DNA of 48,898 nt from Owenweeksia sp. (GCA_028285465.1 JANQPD010000049.1:1-48898); one strand, 5' to 3'. Positions 16,499 through 25,123 are shown, counted from the first letter of the stretch. Program-made: numbers and translations. Notes: generated from the letters alone by a model not told the origin.

Positions 16499-17065
16499 TT
16501 ATATGCTCACTCCATCCCATGCGCTCTGTACGGCATCTTTTATCATGCTTTTGGTTAGCTTAACCTCTCCATCCAGCTTTAGTTTTACGCAGGCAATAAC
16601 CGATTGATACACCAACTGGGTCATCAGGGCAATATGCATGCTCCGTAAGTGCCCTTCTTCCATGCCTCTTTCTAAAAAAGCAACTACGGGCTGGTAGTAT
16701 ACTTTTCCCTGCTCAAATACAGCTTTGGAAACAATAGTATTCATGTCCCGTTGCTCCAGGAAAAAAAAGGCATCCGGGTTTTGGGTATAATGGTCAAATA
16801 GGTTCATCCAAAACTGGAAAAACTGCTGCTGGTAGGTTTTCTTTATTTGTAACTCCCGGTTAAGGGCCTCTCCCAGTTTTTGTTTTAGTTGAAGATACAG
16901 TTGGTCTATAAGGTCTTCCTTGTTCTTAAAATGGTGATAGATCGTACCAGCTGCTACACCGGCCTCCTTTGCAATTTTTGCCATAGGTGCGGCATGAAAC
17001 CCGTGGTGCACTACCATTTGCAGGGTTGTATCTAATACCGCCTGGCGTTTGTCTTGTACCTTCAT
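16499..17065 (-). CDS. TetR/AcrR-family transcriptional regulator
   Basis: A 188-residue repressor-type protein. The N-terminal HTH is clear: KRQAVLDTTLQMV, HGFHAAPMAKIAKEAGVA, then GTIYHHFKNKEDLIDQLY. The ligand domain follows and is not diagnostic. I choose MKVQDKRQ as the start because the HTH begins there; a longer frame to 17134 would translate through the operator. An operator-like palindrome begins four bases upstream of this ATG, with a second before the SDR and a third at 17183. Autoregulation together with control of SDR-ALDH is therefore likely. Confidence 0.9.
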   Translation of the reverse strand: MKVQDKRQAVLDTTLQMVVHHGFHAAPMAKIAKEAGVAAGTIYHHFKNKEDLIDQLYLQLKQKLGEALNRELQIKKTYQQQFFQFWMNLFDHYTQNPDAFFFLEQRDMNTIVSKAVFEQGKVYYQPVVAFLERGMEEGHLRSMHIALMTQLVYQSVIACVKLKLDGEVKLTKSMIKDAVQSAWDGVSI

Positions 17066-17068
17066 ACT

Positions 17069-17088
17069 GATTGAATGTTCATTCGGTA
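17069..17088. promoter_or_regulatory. Putative TetR operator 2 (at tetR start)
   Basis: GATTGAATGTTCATTCGGTA, directly upstream of the tetR ATG. It shares GATTGAATrTTCATTCG with operator 1 and GAATGnnyATTCGGTA with operator 3. Confidence 0.7.
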
Positions 17089-17182
17089 TGCAAAGGTATA
17101 GGACTTCACTTGATCTTTGCAAGTCTTCCTGCAAAAAATTTCCTATTACTTATTTATTTTAATGATTATCAGATTATTAATT

Positions 17183-17200
17183 CCGAATGACTATTCGGTA
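17183..17200. promoter_or_regulatory. Putative TetR operator 3 (far upstream)
   Basis: CCGAATGACTATTCGGTA has half-sites CCGAAT/ATTCGG, about 118 bases upstream of the tetR ATG and three bases from the stop of the next gene. It probably marks the distal promoter region of tetR. Confidence 0.55.
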
Positions 17201-17202
17201 TT

Positions 17203-17838
17203 TTATACTTTAGGAAAGACTTTTGAGAATTTTGGATACACATCGTAACGGGCCTTTTTGCTTTGCGGAGGCATTATTTTGCAGATCCTTTCCCTGGCAA
17301 AGCGGATATCCCTGCGCTTGATGTGTTCGCTGATCAGATATAATGTGTCTTTTTCGGGATTCAACTTATAACCCGTGCAGATGTGATTGACAAGGTCCTT
17401 TGAAGAAAGGGCATCATCAGCCGCATAGATGTTTTTGCTTTTCGTATATATACCGCAGGAAGTAAGGATAAAATTCGTGTCTTTATTCCAATACTCCGAA
17501 ACAATGACATATTTCCAATCCTTTTTTTTGTCTAGTGCATTAAAAAGGGTTTGTACCCCAGGCCTCACCTCAAAATTCTCTTCCGTTCTTTTGAAATACG
17601 CCTTAAGGCATTTTAAAAAGGCCGCTTTTATGGCGCTATATTCTTCATCTGAGGGAAACCGCTGTTTGTTCTGCATATAAATGTCCAACAAAACCCCACT
17701 GCAATTCCCTTCCCAGTTTACACCTTCCAACACTATGTCTTTACCAAGCGTTCCTTCTATGGCGCTGACCAGACAGCCGCGAAGCGGAAGGTGGTTGTAG
17801 TTTATCACGGATGGCAAGTCAAACACTGCCAGATTCAT
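17203..17838 (-). CDS. Degenerate HAD-like protein
   Basis: A 211-residue protein whose layout resembles a haloacid-dehalogenase-like phosphatase: N-terminal LAVFDLPSV in the place of motif I, a helical cap region (about 15-90), RPGVQTLFNAL, then VIVSEYW with Ser114 in the place of motif II. The second aspartate of the DxD nucleophile motif is replaced by Pro9, and no acidic motif IV is obvious. It is thus probably not a normal phosphatase; a binding or regulatory role is possible. It lies upstream of tetR on the same strand, with 137 bases between. Confidence 0.6.
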   Translation of the reverse strand: MNLAVFDLPSVINYNHLPLRGCLVSAIEGTLGKDIVLEGVNWEGNCSGVLLDIYMQNKQRFPSDEEYSAIKAAFLKCLKAYFKRTEENFEVRPGVQTLFNALDKKKDWKYVIVSEYWNKDTNFILTSCGIYTKSKNIYAADDALSSKDLVNHICTGYKLNPEKDTLYLISEHIKRRDIRFARERICKIMPPQSKKARYDVYPKFSKVFPKV

Positions 17839-17906
17839 AAGCGCTCGTCCTTTAGCATTATAGCCCTGCGAATTTAACCAATCGTGAAGTAAATGTTTAG
17901 AAAATG

Positions 17907-19130
17907 TTATTCACTGAGTATTGATAACCGGGTTTCCACGGTAAGTCCTTGTTCTAAAGTCCTGTGAACAGGGCATTTATTTGCGATCTGCAACAGGCGT
18001 TTTTCCTGTTTCTCATCCAGTACGCCCTTTACTTCTATAATGCGTTCAAAACGCCCGATCTTCCTTTCTTCTTCTTCGCAGTGCTCGCAATCCGACAGGT
18101 AGTCGTTGTCATAGTTGAGGTATACCCTTATTTCTTCGACCTCCATCTTCTTGCGATTGGCGTACATTTTCAAGGTCATAGCCGTACATGCACCCAAACC
18201 GGCCGACAGCAGTTCATACGGAGAGGGGCCTAGGTTTTCGCCTCCTGCTTCTATAGGTTCATCTGCCAGCAAGTGATGCTCCCCAGCTATGATCTCCGTT
18301 AAAAAAGGCCCTTCGTCTATGCGCGCCAATACCTGGTGCGCAGACTTCTCTTCGGGCTCTTCCTCATAGGTAAGGTAGCGCTGTACCCAGCTTGCGATCA
18401 GGTTCCCCACATACAGGGAGTCTTTTTTATCCGATAGCAAATGGTCTGCTCCGTCTAAACTTACAAAGCTTTTGGGATGATGCGCAGCCTCGTAGATAAG
18501 ACGGGCGTTTTCAACCCCCACCGTATCGTCTTGTGGAGAATGCATTACAAGCAGAGCTTTGCCGCGCGCCTTGCTCAGCAATTTCTCCAGGCCCTGATCT
18601 TCCAGGTCTTCTATAAACTGGCTTTTGATCTTAAAGGCCCTACCCGCAATCTGTACCTCAGCTTCCCCCAATTCCCTGATCCGCTCAATATCCGTTTTAA
18701 TGAGGTTAAGCACATGTTCAGGCGCATAAGGAGCGCCTATGGTGGCTACCGTTTTTACGCTTTCCAGCATAACACCACTCAGCAATACAGCCGTACCGCC
18801 CAGGGAATGCCCTACCAGTAGCACGGGGGCTTTGTAATGTGCTGTAAGAAAATCAGCGGCGGCTGCAATGTCGTTTACGTTAGAGGTAAAGTTGGTATCG
18901 CTAAACTCTCCCTCAGATTGCCCTAAACCCGTAAAATCAAAACGGAGCACCCCAAAGCCTTTTTGGGAAAGGGCCAGCGTAATGTTTTGTACTGCCTTAA
19001 GGTCTTTGCTACAAGTAAAACAATGGGCAAAAATGGCGAAATGCTGAGGTTTTTTGTCGAGCGGCAACTCGAGTCTTCCCGCCAACGCTACTCCTTCCCG
19101 GTTTTTAAAACGTACCTTTTTTGCCCGCAT
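17907..19130 (-). CDS. Alpha/beta hydrolase fused to OsmC-family peroxidase
   Basis: A 407-residue two-domain protein. Residues 1-255 form an alpha/beta hydrolase with nucleophile Ser109 in LVGHSLGG, acid Asp201/202 in HSPQDD and His230 in GADHLL. Residues 265-407 form an OsmC/Ohr-like domain with both redox cysteines, Cys315 in GLGACTAMTL and Cys386 in NKCPVHR. OsmC proteins reduce organic hydroperoxides, so the fusion may release and detoxify peroxidised acyl groups; that is inference. This fusion is known in other bacteria. An extra CxxC pair (Cys348, Cys351; DCEHCEE) lies in the OsmC part. Confidence 0.92.
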   Translation of the reverse strand: MRAKKVRFKNREGVALAGRLELPLDKKPQHFAIFAHCFTCSKDLKAVQNITLALSQKGFGVLRFDFTGLGQSEGEFSDTNFTSNVNDIAAAADFLTAHYKAPVLLVGHSLGGTAVLLSGVMLESVKTVATIGAPYAPEHVLNLIKTDIERIRELGEAEVQIAGRAFKIKSQFIEDLEDQGLEKLLSKARGKALLVMHSPQDDTVGVENARLIYEAAHHPKSFVSLDGADHLLSDKKDSLYVGNLIASWVQRYLTYEEEPEEKSAHQVLARIDEGPFLTEIIAGEHHLLADEPIEAGGENLGPSPYELLSAGLGACTAMTLKMYANRKKMEVEEIRVYLNYDNDYLSDCEHCEEEERKIGRFERIIEVKGVLDEKQEKRLLQIANKCPVHRTLEQGLTVETRLSILSE

Positions 19131-19246
19131 GCTTTATCCTTTTAAGCGGAAAAGATAGAAAAGCCGTTCGGAAAATGCAGTAGTCCGGCCTGTTTTCTGG
19201 GATAAGTATTTTATTCCGCAGTGGTTCCCGGAGACTTTCATCGCTT

Positions 19247-20119
19247 TTACTGCGCGGGACGCACCGTATAACCCGCCTCCCGCAACAGTTTCAGCAGGCT
19301 GTTTTTCCCGGTAAGGTGTAGAGCGCCAACGGCTGCAAAAGCATCCCCCTTTTCGAAAACTTCTTTTAGCCTGGGGATCCACTTTTTGTTGCGCTCATCC
19401 AGCAAAGCCTCCATACCGCCATATTCCTGCGCCCACTCCTGCCCCAGCGCTTCCATTTTTTGCAGGTCCTTTTCCTTATAAGCCTTTATAAGTGCCCGGG
19501 AGGCTGCAGTTGCCTCTTCCTTTTGTACCACCATTTGTACCAGGTCTTCTGCCTGCTCTTGTACCGTTTCTGTATTAAACAGCAGATCTGCCTGCTCCAA
19601 CATATCTTCCAAAGTCACTATTTCTTTTCCCCTCTTTTTCCCTTCTGCGGCAAAGTATTGATCTATGGGGTCGCCTGAAAAGCTGAAGTCCTCAGGTGTG
19701 TTTTTTTGGGCTAGTGCAAGTGAATAGGTAGCCGCCAGCATAACCGGTTTAAAGTTGTCCATTTGGGCCAGGTCGAAACCCAAAAGCGGCTCCAACTCTT
19801 GCTTTAGTAAATGATACTCGGCACTGTCTACCAGCTTTTTTAACGACTCCTGCATCATACTGGCCATCACAAAAGACATCAGCCGGCTGGAGTCTATCAC
19901 GGTTTCCACCACCACGGTCCGGGCTTCTTCAAAAGACTTCTTCACTTCCGTGTGCTTATCCAGGTAGGTAGCACCCACCAGGTGGTAAGTACCAAAAAGA
20001 TGCGAAACCTTCTCACTCCCGGGTGCCTTTACTTCCCATAAAAGGGCTTTCTGTGCTTTGCCCTGCAGGGCTACACCTACCAACAATGCCCCGAACAAAA
20101 ATCTGCCTAACCTTCTCAT
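19247..20119 (-). CDS. TraB/GumN-family protein
   Basis: A 290-residue exported protein with a signal peptide ending near residue 23 (ALQGKAQ). The two TraB/GumN signatures are present: HLFGTYHLVG at 40-49 and AVGALHLTGKNSLLKLL near the C-terminus. The fold resembles EreA-type and Tiki metalloprotease-like proteins, with the GTxH and GxxH histidines as likely metal ligands; enzymatic activity is unproven for most members. It is followed on the same strand by the OsmC fusion 116 bases on. Confidence 0.88.
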   Translation of the reverse strand: MRRLGRFLFGALLVGVALQGKAQKALLWEVKAPGSEKVSHLFGTYHLVGATYLDKHTEVKKSFEEARTVVVETVIDSSRLMSFVMASMMQESLKKLVDSAEYHLLKQELEPLLGFDLAQMDNFKPVMLAATYSLALAQKNTPEDFSFSGDPIDQYFAAEGKKRGKEIVTLEDMLEQADLLFNTETVQEQAEDLVQMVVQKEEATAASRALIKAYKEKDLQKMEALGQEWAQEYGGMEALLDERNKKWIPRLKEVFEKGDAFAAVGALHLTGKNSLLKLLREAGYTVRPAQ

Positions 20120-20163
20120 ATTCTTTTTTATTGTTTTCTCTTATTGAAAGCACCTGCTATAGG

Positions 20164-21345
20164 TTACATCCACTTGTTCCACTCTCTTACCATTTTTTGA
20201 TGGGACCATCGCTTAAACGGCCCAAGGTTAGAAAGCCCCACCACGGCATTAAGCATAAGTGGGTATTTCAACGTTTTTTGCAAGCGGTAGCCGGCTTTTA
20301 TTTCACTTTTATAATAGCGGTACATATGTGCCTCGTAGGGTTTAAGGTTATACGCTTTCTTTTCCAGCGCCTCCTGTATGTACTCCGCGCAAATGCGGGC
20401 GCTCATCATACCCGGCCCAATCCCTTTCCCGGTAAAGGGTTCTATCATCCCTGCGGCATCCCCGATCAGGGCATAGCGTTCCCCGGCAATTTCACGTTCG
20501 GGAGTGATGATAGGCAAGCCCCAGCCCTGTGGTGTTTCCATGGGCTCTGCCTCTGCAAACATACTGCTTATACGCGGGTGGGTTTTTATGATCTCCTCCA
20601 GCGCTTTTTTCAGGTTTACTTTTCTTTTCGAGATCTCCGAACTCACCATACCGAGGCCGACATTGGCTTCATTTTCACTCAATGGAAAAGCCCAAAAGTA
20701 ACCGGGCAACAGTTTTTTATCGAAAAAAAACTCCAGGTGATTCCCCTCGTGAAATCCCTGCACATTCTTGTAGTATACCCGCAGCGCCCCAATCAGGTGC
20801 CGTTTTTCACGGTAATGCGGCAAGCCCAGGTGGCGGGTAACGATAGGCTTTTCCCCTTCGGCCCCGACCACCAGCTTGGCACGCACCTGAGCCTCCCCGG
20901 AAGGAGTCCGGTACTGTACTTCTACACCCCCGGTATCCCGCGAAAGCGAAGTTACCCGGGCATTTTGTATAAACGTACCGCTGCCTTCCGGCAGGTTCCT
21001 CACCAGAAAATCATCCAGGTGCAGCCTCCGCGAAGTGAAAAAAGGCGCATACTTAAAACCGCCACGGCTAAAGTCGTAACGTAGCTCCCGGCCGTTGCTG
21101 GCGTGAAAGCAAAAGCCCCAACTAGGCAACATACCGGCTTCCCCTACAAATTTTTCCTGTAGCGCGGGGCTAATCCGCTTTAATACGTTGAGTACATCTA
21201 CTGTAATGCCGTCTCCACAGACTTTATCGCGGGGAAACGCACTTTTATCCAGCAATAGATGCGCGATGTTTTGCTTGCTTAAGAAATGGGATAGGGTGGC
21301 TCCGGCTGGCCCGGCTCCTATAATACACACGTCTGTGGTTTGCAT
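20164..21345 (-). CDS. Geranylgeranyl-reductase-family FAD oxidoreductase
   Basis: A 393-residue flavoprotein. The dinucleotide-binding motif GAGPAG is at 10-15, followed by DKSAFPRDKVCGDGIT, which is typical of the geranylgeranyl reductase group. The late FAD motif is ALIGDAAGMIEPFTGKGIG. Family members reduce isoprenoid chains of lipids or quinones, or act as monooxygenases; the exact substrate cannot be read here. It ends 44 bases before the TraB gene's start on the same strand, so the two may be co-transcribed. Confidence 0.87.
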   Translation of the reverse strand: MQTTDVCIIGAGPAGATLSHFLSKQNIAHLLLDKSAFPRDKVCGDGITVDVLNVLKRISPALQEKFVGEAGMLPSWGFCFHASNGRELRYDFSRGGFKYAPFFTSRRLHLDDFLVRNLPEGSGTFIQNARVTSLSRDTGGVEVQYRTPSGEAQVRAKLVVGAEGEKPIVTRHLGLPHYREKRHLIGALRVYYKNVQGFHEGNHLEFFFDKKLLPGYFWAFPLSENEANVGLGMVSSEISKRKVNLKKALEEIIKTHPRISSMFAEAEPMETPQGWGLPIITPEREIAGERYALIGDAAGMIEPFTGKGIGPGMMSARICAEYIQEALEKKAYNLKPYEAHMYRYYKSEIKAGYRLQKTLKYPLMLNAVVGLSNLGPFKRWSHQKMVREWNKWM

Positions 21346-21417
21346 ACAGGCTTATTGAAGGCGGCAAGATAAAAAAGGGACGTAAAGCGCACCCCAGGAA
21401 TTTAAAATTTGATTCGC

Positions 21418-21795
21418 TTACAACACATGTGTAGCCAATACCTGCTGCACTTCATAGATGTTTACCTTGCGGTTAAACTTTTTGGTGATGCTAGGCGCCA
21501 GTTCACCGGATATCCAGATCTTCAACTCTGCTTCCAGGTCAAATGTACCGGCCGACTCTATGCTAAAGCGACTGATGGCTTTGTACAACACGGTTTTGTA
21601 CTCTGTTTTACTGCCGGTTATGCCCTGCACATCGACCAGTATCAATCGCTTGTTTGTAAATACAAAAGTATCGCGCAACAGCTTAAACCCGATCTCTATC
21701 TCTTCACCGGGTACAAGCAAACGCCCGTAAGAATCGAGCAATTTTCCGGGAGCCACTACACCTGCATTTCCCAAAAAAGCATTGAAAATTCCCAT
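21418..21795 (-). CDS. Bacterial PH-domain protein
   Basis: A 125-residue protein that is essentially one pleckstrin-homology-like domain: PGEEIEIGFKLLRDTFVFTNKRLILVD is followed by strands around YKTVLYKAISRFSIESAG and a C-terminal helix. There is no membrane segment or signal peptide. Such proteins are widespread and of unknown role, possibly in stress response or signalling scaffolds. It is divergent from hemJ with 70 bases between. Confidence 0.85.
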   Translation of the reverse strand: MGIFNAFLGNAGVVAPGKLLDSYGRLLVPGEEIEIGFKLLRDTFVFTNKRLILVDVQGITGSKTEYKTVLYKAISRFSIESAGTFDLEAELKIWISGELAPSITKKFNRKVNIYEVQQVLATHVL

Positions 21796-21853
21796 GGTTT
21801 TTGCTTTTTTAAACTTTTGTTTGCTTACAAAGTTCCGACTGTTCAGTCAAAAC

Positions 21854-21861
21854 TATCTTCG
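21854..21861 (+). promoter_or_regulatory. Possible -7 box of hemJ
   Basis: TATCTTCG resembles TAnnTTTG and ends four bases before the hemJ ATG, the same geometry as at rbfA and tatD. Confidence 0.25.
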
Positions 21862-21865
21862 CAGT

Positions 21866-22399
21866 ATGAGCTATCTCTTTTTTAAAGCCTTGCACATCAT
21901 AGGTTTTGTAAGTTGGTTTGCCGGCATCTTTTACCTCGTACGCCTGTTTGTATACCACCGGGAAAGCTGGGAAAGAAACGATGCCGCTACGCCCATACTC
22001 CGGAAACAGTACGAGCTTATGGAAGGGCGTTTGTACAACATTATACAGACCCCTGCCATGGCCCTGACCTGGATAGGGGGCATAGGCATGCTTGCCCTGA
22101 ATCCTGCCTGGTTGCAACAGCCCTGGATGCATCTAAAACTATCGTTGGTATTGCTGCTTACCCTGTATCACTTCAGTTGTGGCCGGCAAATGAAAAAGCT
22201 ACGCCAGTCGCCTACCGGGATGAGCAGCTTTGGATACCGCCTGTACAACGAGCTGCCCACCCTGATCCTTATTGCTGTTGTAATGCTGGCGGTATGGAAA
22301 AACCTGCAAGGCTTATGGCTAGGACTGGGCATACTGCTTTGCCTGGGTGTACTTTTCTTTGTTGCGGCCAAAGCATACAAGAAAAAGCGGGAACGTTAA
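21866..22399 (+). CDS. hemJ: HemJ-like protoporphyrinogen oxidase (CopD family)
   Basis: A 177-residue membrane protein with four or five helices. HemJ oxidises protoporphyrinogen IX to protoporphyrin IX in haem synthesis. The conserved His10 (KALHIIGFVSWFAG) and Arg26 (FYLVRLFVYH) are present, as is the loop GRLYNIIQTPAMALTW and the HLKLSLVLLLTLYHF helix, in the order expected. A longer frame opens at 21782, but the ATG at 21866 gives the standard N-terminus, and the promoter-like box sits just upstream. Confidence 0.88.
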   Translation: MSYLFFKALHIIGFVSWFAGIFYLVRLFVYHRESWERNDAATPILRKQYELMEGRLYNIIQTPAMALTWIGGIGMLALNPAWLQQPWMHLKLSLVLLLTLYHFSCGRQMKKLRQSPTGMSSFGYRLYNELPTLILIAVVMLAVWKNLQGLWLGLGILLCLGVLFFVAAKAYKKKRER

Positions 22400-22571
22400 A
22401 CGCATCAGACTGTCTTTTCAGTACTTCCATTGTGTTTGCCCTTTAGCATGTTCCCTAGAACAAAGGGAAGCCGCCGTTGAATAGCAGCCGCACACCGTTT
22501 ACTGGACCACCCGTTCTCCTTACCGGGATAACCCGTCTGTTGTTTAGGCTCACTATAATTTCGAATGAGTA

Positions 22572-23603
22572 ATGAAGCACCTTTCTCTTCTCCCCCTTCT
22601 TGTTTTTCTTGGTCTTTGCCCGGTAAAGGGGCATGCTCAAGACTCTTTGCGTGTACTGTTTTTAGGCAACAGCCTCACCTACAGCAACGACATCCCCAAC
22701 CTGATCAACGAACTGGCACAAAGCAATAGCGACCGGTTTACTTATGCAGAACATACGCCCGGAGGCTGGAGGCTGAACCCCGAGCACCTGGGCAGCAGTG
22801 TTTCCACCAACCTCATCCGGTCGAGGCAGTGGGATTATGTGATCCTGCAGGGCCAAAGCAGGGAGTTCTTTTATGAGAACGAGTATACTACCTACAAAGG
22901 TATACGGAGGTTGGTTACCATGATGCGGGAAAACTGCTCCCGGCCGGCTTTTTATTCTACGGCTGCCCCCAGAACCTTATACAAGGAGTTGCAGGCGTAT
23001 ATTCATCGCCAGTATTCACTTATTGCCAACGAAGTAGATGGCCTGGTTGTTCCCGTAGGAAATGCCTTTGAAATGGCTACGGACAGAGGCCTGACTGTTT
23101 ACGCAGATAAGGTGCACCCCAACCTGGCAGGCAGTTACCTGGCCGCCTGTACGTTTTATGCGGCTATGTACCAAAAGTCGCCCATAGGCTTATCTTTTAC
23201 GGCAGGCTTACCCGCCAGCCAGGTGGCAACATTGCAATCTATTGCCGACCAGGCAGTAATGGGGCATTTTAAAGACCTGAACATTCACCCCACCGTCCAG
23301 GATACCTGTTTCAAAAGCATTGGCTTACCTCAACCTGCCACACTTGCCGCCACCTCCTTCACCGTTTACCCTAATCCCGCGCAAAGCAGTTTTACGTTGG
23401 AGGTGCATTCGAAAGCGGGAATGGAAGCCCGGCTTATCGTATATAATGCCCAGGGCCGTGCGGTATTTGAAGAAAAAATAGCTTTAAAAACAGGGATGAA
23501 CCGGCACACCTACCCTGCTGATTTGCCGACAGGCATGTACACCCTTTCATTACACCCGGGACAAAACGGGCTTATCTCCTCTCAAAAATTGCTGGTATTA
23601 TGA
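22572..23603 (+). CDS. Secreted SGNH/GDSL hydrolase with T9SS sorting domain
   Basis: A 343-residue exported esterase-like protein. The signal peptide is 1-22 (VKGHAQ). Block I is LFLGNSLTYSND with nucleophile Ser34. YVILQGQSREFF follows, and the catalytic Asp179 and His182 are in YADKVHPNLAG. Residues about 262-343 are a type A T9SS C-terminal domain (TVYPNPAQSSFTLEV to LPTGMYTLSL). Substrates of this family include acyl and acetyl esters on carbohydrates. It overlaps the kelch gene by ATGA. Confidence 0.92.
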   Translation: MKHLSLLPLLVFLGLCPVKGHAQDSLRVLFLGNSLTYSNDIPNLINELAQSNSDRFTYAEHTPGGWRLNPEHLGSSVSTNLIRSRQWDYVILQGQSREFFYENEYTTYKGIRRLVTMMRENCSRPAFYSTAAPRTLYKELQAYIHRQYSLIANEVDGLVVPVGNAFEMATDRGLTVYADKVHPNLAGSYLAACTFYAAMYQKSPIGLSFTAGLPASQVATLQSIADQAVMGHFKDLNIHPTVQDTCFKSIGLPQPATLAATSFTVYPNPAQSSFTLEVHSKAGMEARLIVYNAQGRAVFEEKIALKTGMNRHTYPADLPTGMYTLSLHPGQNGLISSQKLLVL

Positions 23604-24739
23604 GGATACATAGAGTAAAGGCAGCCCTTTTATATTGTTTTATAGCGGTAAGTGGGGCGCTATCCGCACAAGGGACCTGGAGTACTTTGCCTCATATTTC
23701 GAGCTATGCTATAAGACAATCCTCCCTATTGTTGGATAACAACAAGGTAATCACTAATTCGCATCATTACTTTGGAGACGTATACGACCCCGTAAAAGAT
23801 ACTATTCTGCCTTTTCAGGGGCACGGGTTCACGGAAAGCGCGGTCGCAAAACTCCACAATGGTTTGATCCTTTATTCAGGCGGAATAAGCCTTACTGGGA
23901 ATCACTTCGACACCTTATCGATGATCAGCCTCTACAATCCCGTTTCTAACCTGTTAACACGTTCCCTTCTGCACCACCCGGCAAAAGGGGGGCATACTGC
24001 TACGCTTTTACCCAACCAAAAAGTATTATTGGCCGGAGGGGTAAGAAACGTGGGCGTCATTGCCATTATTGATGATCCATTTATAAACGATACCGTTTGG
24101 TTTAACGGGCGTAAACCGGAGTTTTTCAAGGTGTATGCCTCCTGCCAACTATTTGACCCTGCCGACACTTCCTTGCTTTCGACCACGCCCATGCAAAGCC
24201 CCAGGGTGCGCCACAGGGCCGTTCTGTTGAATAGCGGTAAGGTATTGGTAGCAGGCGGACGAGATGCCGGATCACGCCCCTTAAAAAGCTGTGAACTATA
24301 TGATCCCTTGCAAGAATCCTGGGTGTATACGGACTCTTTGCCTTTTGGTTTATCCCGCTTTCAGCTGGTGACCCTGCCAGACGGAGACGTCCTTTTATCC
24401 GGTGGGACAGGCATCTACGGAGCTACGGATCTTTGCCTCCGCTATAGCGTGGCAACTCAATCCTGGCAGAAAATGAGCAGCATGCACCATAAGCGTTTTA
24501 ATCATACTATGACGGTATTAAATTCGGGTGAAGTACTGGTAACCGGTGGGGGTAATACGGAAGTATTGAGTAGCGCTGAACTGTATGACCCTTCCAGCGA
24601 TAGCTGGAGCATGGTTGCCCCTTTGAGTTTCGCCCGGGAGGAGCATTCCGCTGTCTTATTGAATTCCGGAAAAGTTTTGGTTATTGGCGGGATTGCTGAT
24701 GGGGTAGCAATAAGGCAAATGGAGCTTTACCAGGAGTGA
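23600..24739 (+). CDS. Secreted kelch-repeat protein
   Basis: A 379-residue protein with signal peptide 1-23 (GALSAQ). At least five kelch/galactose-oxidase-type blades are recognisable by repeats such as LPNQKVLLAGG, LNSGKVLVAGG, LPDGDVLLSGG, LNSGEVLVTGG and LNSGKVLVIGG, each followed by a Tyr-Asp-Pro-type strand. A beta-propeller is expected. It lacks a T9SS C-terminal domain, unlike its coupled partner. The ATGA overlap with the SGNH gene indicates joint expression; the propeller may bind a glycan or the partner enzyme (inference). Confidence 0.87.
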   Translation: MRIHRVKAALLYCFIAVSGALSAQGTWSTLPHISSYAIRQSSLLLDNNKVITNSHHYFGDVYDPVKDTILPFQGHGFTESAVAKLHNGLILYSGGISLTGNHFDTLSMISLYNPVSNLLTRSLLHHPAKGGHTATLLPNQKVLLAGGVRNVGVIAIIDDPFINDTVWFNGRKPEFFKVYASCQLFDPADTSLLSTTPMQSPRVRHRAVLLNSGKVLVAGGRDAGSRPLKSCELYDPLQESWVYTDSLPFGLSRFQLVTLPDGDVLLSGGTGIYGATDLCLRYSVATQSWQKMSSMHHKRFNHTMTVLNSGEVLVTGGGNTEVLSSAELYDPSSDSWSMVAPLSFAREEHSAVLLNSGKVLVIGGIADGVAIRQMELYQE

Positions 24740-24742
24740 TTT

Positions 24743-25123
24743 TCATGATCTACTGCTTACCAAAGCCTTGTAATGTGTTTTATGTTGATAAGCCAATAAC
24801 ACATTTGCCGCAATTACAAACAAAGCTACGGGCAAACCTTCCGGAGCGAGAAAGACATGTACCAATAGTATGTTTACACTAATGGGAAAAACAACTACCA
24901 CTGCCAAGGGTACAAAACGCCCGCTAATGAAGGCTATGCCGCAGATCAACTCCAGTGCTTTGACCAAGGGCATTAAGTAGCCCGCAGCATCGAGGCCATC
25001 CTGGAATGCTTTCATTTCACCACTGAGTTCCGGTTGTGGAATAAGCTTAAAAAAGTATGCCACTGATCCGAAGATAAAAAGTGCACCAAGTAAAACACGT
25101 ATAATGTTCGCTGTTGTTCTCAT
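24743..25123 (-). CDS. DoxX-family membrane protein
   Basis: A 126-residue protein with four hydrophobic helices and the DoxX pattern: IIRVLLGALFIFGSVAYF at the start, LVKALELICGIAFISGRFVPLAVVV in the middle. I start it at MRTTANII; an upstream ATG would add eight hydrophilic residues. It lies 30 bases after the SRPBCC gene in an ArsR-SRPBCC-DoxX set, a grouping seen in other bacteria. The function is unknown. Confidence 0.85.
   Translation of the reverse strand: MRTTANIIRVLLGALFIFGSVAYFFKLIPQPELSGEMKAFQDGLDAAGYLMPLVKALELICGIAFISGRFVPLAVVVVFPISVNILLVHVFLAPEGLPVALFVIAANVLLAYQHKTHYKALVSSRS

Noticed and set aside
16032..16607. 191-codon plus-strand frame
   Set aside because: It is antisense to the SDR and the end of tetR; both real genes have full motifs.
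20023..21084. 353-codon plus-strand open frame
   Set aside because: It lies antisense to the geranylgeranyl-reductase-type gene, whose FAD motifs are intact; the frame has no family-like sequence.
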